From: Elysia crispata
Taxonomy: Eukaryota > Mollusca > Gastropoda > Plakobranchidae
Length of the DNA: 64,000 nucleotides
Reading direction: 5' to 3'
Assembly: GCA_033675545.1 (NCBI GenBank)
Contig: JAWDGP010005686.1
Location: forward strand, 46,001-110,000
The notes beneath the pieces were generated by a model. It was given only the letters and a program-made list of their open reading frames with translations, had not been told where the DNA came from and did no database searches. The position numbers were made by a program, and so were the translations under genes. Below, one piece after another: positions 51,501-64,000 of the stretch (the stretch's first letter is position 1; the number at the start of each line of letters is the position of its first letter).

Positions 51501-54500
51501 TATTATAACTTAATCAGAATATATGTAATATTTACTCAAATACTTTTCTCTTTAAAAGATATGTACTCCCATGTGATTTTTTTTTAATAAGCCTCCTCCA
51601 GTGTTGAACCCTAATCTTTGTTTCAAATACCTACCAGAACAAGACGCTCAGGTGTATTAGCGCTAAAACTGGGCACATTGCTGCACTGGAAGAAAGATGG
51701 CACACCTTTCACAGTCACTGTATTACAGGTCCTATTTTAGTATTTAGATATTTTTTTTTGTTTAAATGTTTTCATTGTTGAAATCCATTACTATCTTGAA
51801 CCAGGATTATTGGGCTCTCCTCCTGCAGTGATTTAAGTTTAAAGGAAGCAAATCTTCTTCTTTAAGAATTTTTCTCTCGTTTGTGGAAAAAAATTGTTTT
51901 TGATAGTATTGTTTGTTTCGTTTTAAATTCATCTTTCAAGTGGATCACTCTTGTCCATTTTTTGAAGAAACGTATAGGTTTCCTAAATATTCATTGTTAA
52001 TGCTCATACATCTTTTCTCAGTGCTCCAGCAAACTTGTTAACTTTGCCTGTGCTTGCTTTACTGTAACTTGTTCACCAGTTGTCACACAGTGTCTTGCTT
52101 TATTTGAGGGTTTGTTTCCCTTTTGAGAGATTTTTTTTTTTGAACAAAGTAAATCATGTCTGAAATAAGTCTTTAGGTATTAAATTTACTTATCTCTTTA
52201 TGTTTGGCACAAGTCTGTAGGTTTTGAGACATTGCTAGCAAATATATGACCTCACCTATTCATTCCAATTATAAAAAGCTGTTATGTCTACATGGACAGG
52301 TTTTGGACAATCATGTGATAAACTACGTGCCACCAGAGGTTTATGCAACTTACCCTAGTCACAATCCTCACCAAGGACTTCGTTTCGGTCTTCAGGTGGT
52401 TGGGAGCCTCAGCTGTGACCCCAGGCAGGCGAGTAATGTTTCAACATTTTTTGAAAGAATGAATGGTACATGATTTAAGAAAATGTAAGGATTTGAAGAC
52501 TTCAGCATTCCTGAAAAGGGAGGGCAATACAGTTATTGTTATTTTAGTGCCATGTCAATACTATTCAGATGGATTCTGTGAAATAATTTTAAACGATGAA
52601 AAATTTAACCCACAGCTAACAAAGTACCAGATACAAAGAGGAAGGATGTAAAATAATGATTTTCAAATGCATATGTTATGGAAAATGCAGATTTTATTTG
52701 ATTTCTTAACTACACTAGTCAAACACAATATCCTAAATCTAATGTACTTGGTTAGAGCGTTGTTTCCCTTTTTTTTTTTTTTAAATTTTGAAAACATTAA
52801 AATGACTGTTGCCAGTCTAAAAATCTTAGCGTTCTTGTAAAAGTATGATCATTCTTTGTAACATGCATGCTTTGTTTCCCCACAGTTTTCCAAACCGTAC
52901 AATAATCTGTTTCTAAAGGCTGGTGTCCCTCCAAAGCGGTGGCTGACTCGTTTTCTGGTTACCCCAGATGCAGCCATACAGCCAGGTAGTGAAAATCTTT
53001 TAAAGCTGTGTAAATGTACAGTTGCTGTGTGAACGGTTATATGGTCAGTGTCTTCTTTATATTCTTAAGGAAAAGTTTAGCACAAAAAGCACTCAATCAC
53101 CAGTTTTATTACAAAGAAATATTCAGTGTCAGTATGTGATACATTTTTTCAGGTGATTTTTCATTATTTTCATCATATTAAAGAATTTCTTTGTAGATTT
53201 TTTTTTTTGAGTGTTGGTGATAAAATTGTTAGATCACATTTTATTTTGATATAACCTACAAGTTTTTACCCTTTATGATTTTCTCCATAATTACATTCAT
53301 TCATTTTTTTCATTTGAGAACTGGAATTGAATGCAAAGTATTTTGTTTGAAAAGCAACCAATTCTTCTCTTTCTTTGATAATAGGCACTGCTCTTGATGT
53401 CAACCACTTCAAAGTTGGGGACTATGTAGATACTCAGGGCAGGACGTAAGTCATGATGGTTTGCTGTTTTGGCATTATGAAAAATTAAATATATAACCAT
53501 TATTTGTATTGTCTTTTGTAGTTTCTTGGCTCTTTCTGAGTAATATTGATGAATTAAAGTTTTTGTTCTCTGAATTTTGATGCATGTGCTGTAACAACTT
53601 TTTGAATGATCATCTTAAGCATACATTTTGAAGGTAAAGTCAGCATCTTCTTTCTTTGAATTAAAATGATGTGAAGATTAAAAAATGTGTCAGGGTTGCT
53701 TGAGTGGTGAAGCTTGGAATTTATCTTTTTAACTCAAGAGGTTCTATAATTGGCAGATTTTTTTTTTACAATAGAATTTTATCTCCTTTAATTATGGTGG
53801 CTTTTTGCTTGTGAATATTTAATTCTTATCAAACTAACATAAATGGTTTCAATTTTAGTGGAGATTTGTATTGCAGTCTTTTTTTCATGTGATGAAAAAT
53901 AAATCATATTAATTTTAAAAGTGAAACGTTGATTCAGTAGCAAACAAATTTTTGTCTCAGATTTTGCACCGAGGGAAAAAAGAAACACTGTTTTCTCTTT
54001 TACATGGTTGTAAAACAAATTTGCCTCTGTATATCCTTTTTTTTTTACTAATAAGTCTCCTTCTCAAGTAAATATTTATCTGTTTGCTCGTCAGGAGGGA
54101 TTATGGTTTCCAAGGAGTGATCAAGAGGTGGGGGATGAAGGGCATGCCTAAGTCCCATGGCACAACAAAGTCGGAGCGAAAGATGGGGGCAACTGGTGGG
54201 GGTGGGGTAAGTAGTTGTGACACATTGAGAGAGAAATCAGGACAAAAAAAATCTGTATAAAAAAGATACTTTAGGTAATACAACCATCTTAGCCACAATA
54301 CTTTAGTTAGTCTGCGGAGTGTTACCTGAGCCTCCGTGACCTAACTTGACCTTGGGAGATGACCGGGTCATAGCAGAGCCAAAAGTCTTGCTCTCTCAAC
54401 TCGCGCATCGGTTAACATTAATATTGTTTTAATCTATTTTCAGCTATGCCAGCTTAACTTGTATCTAAATGAAATATTTAGATATGAAAAAAGAGGAGCA

Positions 54501-57219
54501 GCTATGTTGTAGCAACAAAAAACTAGAGAGCTGAGAGATATAGTTTTATTATAGATTACTTGTAAACAGGGCACTTTCTCACAGTCTTTGTGACGAAATT
54601 GATAATTAAATCTCGCTATAATAGTAAAACCTGCTGTTGAAAGTTTTAGAAATTTATATGTATTAAAGATAATATACTCAACATTAAACGCACCCAAAAT
54701 TAGGCTGTTGACACAAAAAGTTGTTGAGTTATACTAGTAAGCAGTACTTAGGGTGTAATAATACTCCATTATTTGGCTCACTCAGATTGCAAAATATTTG
54801 TGTTGAGAGTTTACTGGTCATTATTTTCTTATAGTATGCATCATGTTCAAGATGATGTGAAAATAAATAGTAATTAATTATCAAAATCGCGATAGTTTAA
54901 TAAATAGATAAATAAATCAGGTGTGAGGGATTAATAAAATAAATAAATAAATCAGGTGCGATGGATTAACAAATAAATAAATATACTGGATGAAAATACA
55001 CAAATATCAGTAAGTTGTCTTTGCACTGAAGAGCAGAAGCAATTTGCAATAAACGGGCGACAAAATGTGTTTGAATCTCTTCAATTCATTGGGAATGCCA
55101 AAGGCCCATTCTCTCTATTATTTTGAATCGCTTATTGGCTCAGCTCTGTTCCTTTCTCTCCCAGGACCCCCAACCCGAATATATGTTGTCTAGCGTATGG
55201 GATGCAGTGTCTCTCTGATAGATGCTGTTTGCAGATTTTTTGGGGAAATGTTTTTCTGTAGATGGACATGTAGCACATTTACTACGCAGTTCGTTTATAT
55301 CGTTTACATTGTTTATATAAGTTTCTCTTGAGTGTTCCATGGCTGATAAAAGCGTGTATGGATATGCTGTCAACAGAAAAAAAAATTACATCACCATAAA
55401 GCTATTATTTTGCACTTTCGTATGTCAGAGAAACAAAGTTTATTCATCGTGTGAAACTTTTATAATTAACATTACAACTTGCTTAATTATACTTTCATTA
55501 TCCAGTTTAAATAAAAATATATTCCTAATTCACGAACATCTCACACTCACACAAATTAAGTTAGAATTATCACTTTCCCGAATATATCGAGAAAAAACAG
55601 AGAATTGTGGAGAAAGAACAAATATAATCCAGTCTTGAGCAGTTGCAGAGCAAAAAACTGATTGAAAAGCCAAAAAAAACCAAAGTTTTATTTCTAACCC
55701 GCCGAGACATGAAGCACGGAGCGATAATAGTCGGGCCAGTGCATCTGACCTCAGGTCACCTGTCAAGACCACACTGATTTATGGCAGTAGGGCCATCTGT
55801 AGCGCTCAGCTAAAGTGGAGCAAAGAAATAGAATATGCAACGCCGTGATGAAGACAGTGCTAACAGATTATATTATGTTTCTTTTTGGTTTTATTACTTG
55901 TGTTATTTTATAATGCATTTCTCATGACTTCTGCAATCTTTTCATGCATTCTTTTAATGAGAATTTAAAATGAACTTAATTTTTTGTATCATTATTTTCA
56001 CTAACATTGGTGCATTATTCAATATTTTTTTACAGTTTTTAAACCTAAATAGGCAATTCAAACTATTTAAATTGTTATGTTTATAAGCTTAAACAGTATT
56101 AGAAATGTTTTTAAATTTTTGGTATCTCTAAAAATTTTGTTGCTCACTTTCAAATGTTTATAAAAATTATACAATTTGATCTCTTTCAGAATAAGTGCTC
56201 TGCTCAAAATGCCAATAACCTTTTTTCTCATATTTTAATGATATCCAGTTTAGCCAGTGATTTCCTTATAATTTTAACCAAGCAAATAGGAATATGTCCA
56301 GAGGTTAGGAACTCATTTTGCATTTTGTTTGTATCTAGAATTATTTGGAAGAAAATACTTTTTCTTTGTTTTGTACTTTTAAAAAAATTAGGATAAAGAT
56401 GGAATTTGGAAAGGAAAACACATGCCTGGAATGATGGGAAACTACCTGAGAACAATGTATGGTCTCAAGGTGAGCTCATTTCTATTGATCCAATCTGGAT
56501 AAACCTGGGAGGAGGAAAATAAATTCTAGTTTATAAACTTTATACATAATCTTAAGGGGCAGAAATTGGGGAGCAAAACACAAATTCCTCAGCTTTTTGT
56601 TCATTTTACAGCTGTTTTTAGAGTGCGGATATGATTATTGTTTTATATAAATCTTGAACACTTTATTTCTTGTAGTTTCAAGATGTGAAAATGAAAAGTA
56701 GCTGGGTTTTCCCAGATCTGGTCACATATTTAGGATTTGATGAACTGTGGACACCAACCATGAGATGCAAAATTTCTCATTTCTTTTAACATAAAATTAG
56801 TTGCTTCAAAGAGGAGAAAGTAAAAAGTCTGGTGGCACTCTAACTCATAGTCAAAAAAGATCTTAGAAATCATAGAACTCTGCTTTAGTTTTAATCCCTT
56901 ACACTCTTTTTCATCCCCTCCCCCCCCCCCCCCGAACCATTGTCTTCCACTCTGCCCCAATAAGATCTGCCGAATCAATACCAGATACAACCTACTCTAT
57001 TTAGCTGGAGTGGGTGTCCCTGGGCTGCCTCACACATTCATACGGGTGTCAGACACAGTCCTCCCTCGCAAGCAGCGTACAGAAGAGCAGATGAGTCAAG
57101 TGTCCATGCCCACATCGTTTCCAGAAGATTTGGTGGAGCCTCTTCCAGAGGAGATTTTCACTGATGATGTGTTTCAATTCACAGAGCCTTCCCTACAACT
57201 TGAGGCAGAGGACTCATAG
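45510..57219 (+). CDS. MRPL3: MRPL3, mitochondrial ribosomal protein uL3m
   Basis: Nine coding exons: 45510-45601, 51137-51361, 51638-51728, 52300-52428, 52886-52985, 53385-53445, 54095-54206, 56392-56469, 56965-57219. Phases join to 1143 nt, 380 aa (human 348). Exon 1 encodes a presequence-like start, [20 protein letters not shown]. Family segments: [86 protein letters not shown], then [19 protein letters not shown] and [20 protein letters not shown]. The GFQGV..R.G.KG..KSHG loop is the hallmark of ribosomal protein L3, which reaches into the large subunit near the peptidyl-transferase centre. Intron 4 uses a GC donor. Intron 1 (5.5 kb) carries a mariner palindrome. Confidence 0.96.
48900..48962 (-). 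mobile_element. Possible tRNA-derived SINE head
   Basis: On the minus strand TGGCTGAGCGG resembles a pol III A box and AGTTGAACTCC a degenerate B box, with only about 22 nt between them. No full tRNA fold was found. Sequence beyond it toward 48790 may be the SINE body. Confidence 0.3.
49941..50261 (-). pseudogene. mariner transposase C-terminal fragment (left arm)
   Basis: Minus-strand frame with [10 protein letters not shown] and [16 protein letters not shown]. The two aspartates are separated by 34 residues, the D34D spacing of mariner. The N-terminal DNA-binding domain and the first catalytic Asp are absent. This copy keeps CAA (Gln) where the other arm has a stop and reads on to [17 protein letters not shown]. 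Confidence 0.9.
50245..50646 (+). pseudogene. mariner transposase C-terminal fragment (right arm, with nonsense codon)
   Basis: Plus-strand frame starting inside the spacer with [19 protein letters not shown], the central mariner transposase region, then the same [10 protein letters not shown]...[10 protein letters not shown] catalytic block. A TAA at 50644-50646 replaces the Gln codon of the left arm, truncating the frame. The N-terminal half is missing. Confidence 0.9.
52429..52430 (+). other. MRPL3: GC 5' splice site of MRPL3 intron 4
   Basis: Exon 4 ends LSCDPRQ in phase 0 at CAG|GCGAGT. The next exon begins FSKPYNNLF in phase 0 after CCCCACAG. No in-frame GT donor gives the family alignment, so a GC-AG intron is the best model. 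Confidence 0.8.

Positions 57220-64000
<6,781 letters not shown>

Overview
This is a nuclear, intron-rich, AT-rich animal window. Introns are GT-AG with long microsatellites, truncated LINEs, Tc1/mariner-, pogo- and hAT-like DNA elements, and recurrent TAGATC hexamer clusters. The overall look fits a lophotrochozoan, most likely a gastropod mollusc. That assignment is an inference from repeat style and protein divergence, not a proof. No rRNA or tRNA gene, CRISPR array or operon was seen.

Four protein-coding genes were rebuilt exon by exon. In each, every splice phase joins and the summed CDS length is a multiple of three. (1) CIBAR1/FAM92A, minus strand, 14711 to 7345: 10 coding exons, 321 aa, a BAR-domain protein of the ciliary base, including a 6-nt microexon. 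(2) CENPT, plus strand, 19144 to 34850: 14 coding exons, 939 aa, an inner-kinetochore protein with a clear C-terminal histone fold. (3) RBFA, minus strand, 44396 to 37960: 5 coding exons, 404 aa, a mitochondrial small-subunit ribosome assembly factor. (4) MRPL3, plus strand, 45510 to 57219: 9 coding exons, 380 aa, mitoribosomal protein uL3m, with one GC-AG intron.

Layout: 1-3.5 kb holds a possible first exon of a minus-strand gene leaving the window, then tandem repeats and a possible plus-strand terminal exon. 3.5-7.1 kb is AT-rich non-coding sequence with a 21-bp perfect inverted repeat. CIBAR1 and CENPT are divergent across 4.4 kb of repeat-rich DNA. CENPT and RBFA converge. RBFA and MRPL3 are head-to-head across 1.1 kb, and both serve the mitochondrial ribosome. 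57.2-64 kb shows no recognisable gene, only simple repeats.

The most unusual items are the 6-nt CIBAR1 microexon, a near-perfect 427-bp-arm palindrome made from two mariner 3' halves inside MRPL3 intron 1, the divergent RBFA/MRPL3 pair, repeated S-P-I and R-S-F-H-L modules in CENP-T with candidate Ndc80-binding motifs, and a hAT-like MITE beginning a few bases after a CENPT 5' splice site. I did not find a clearly new multi-gene system.
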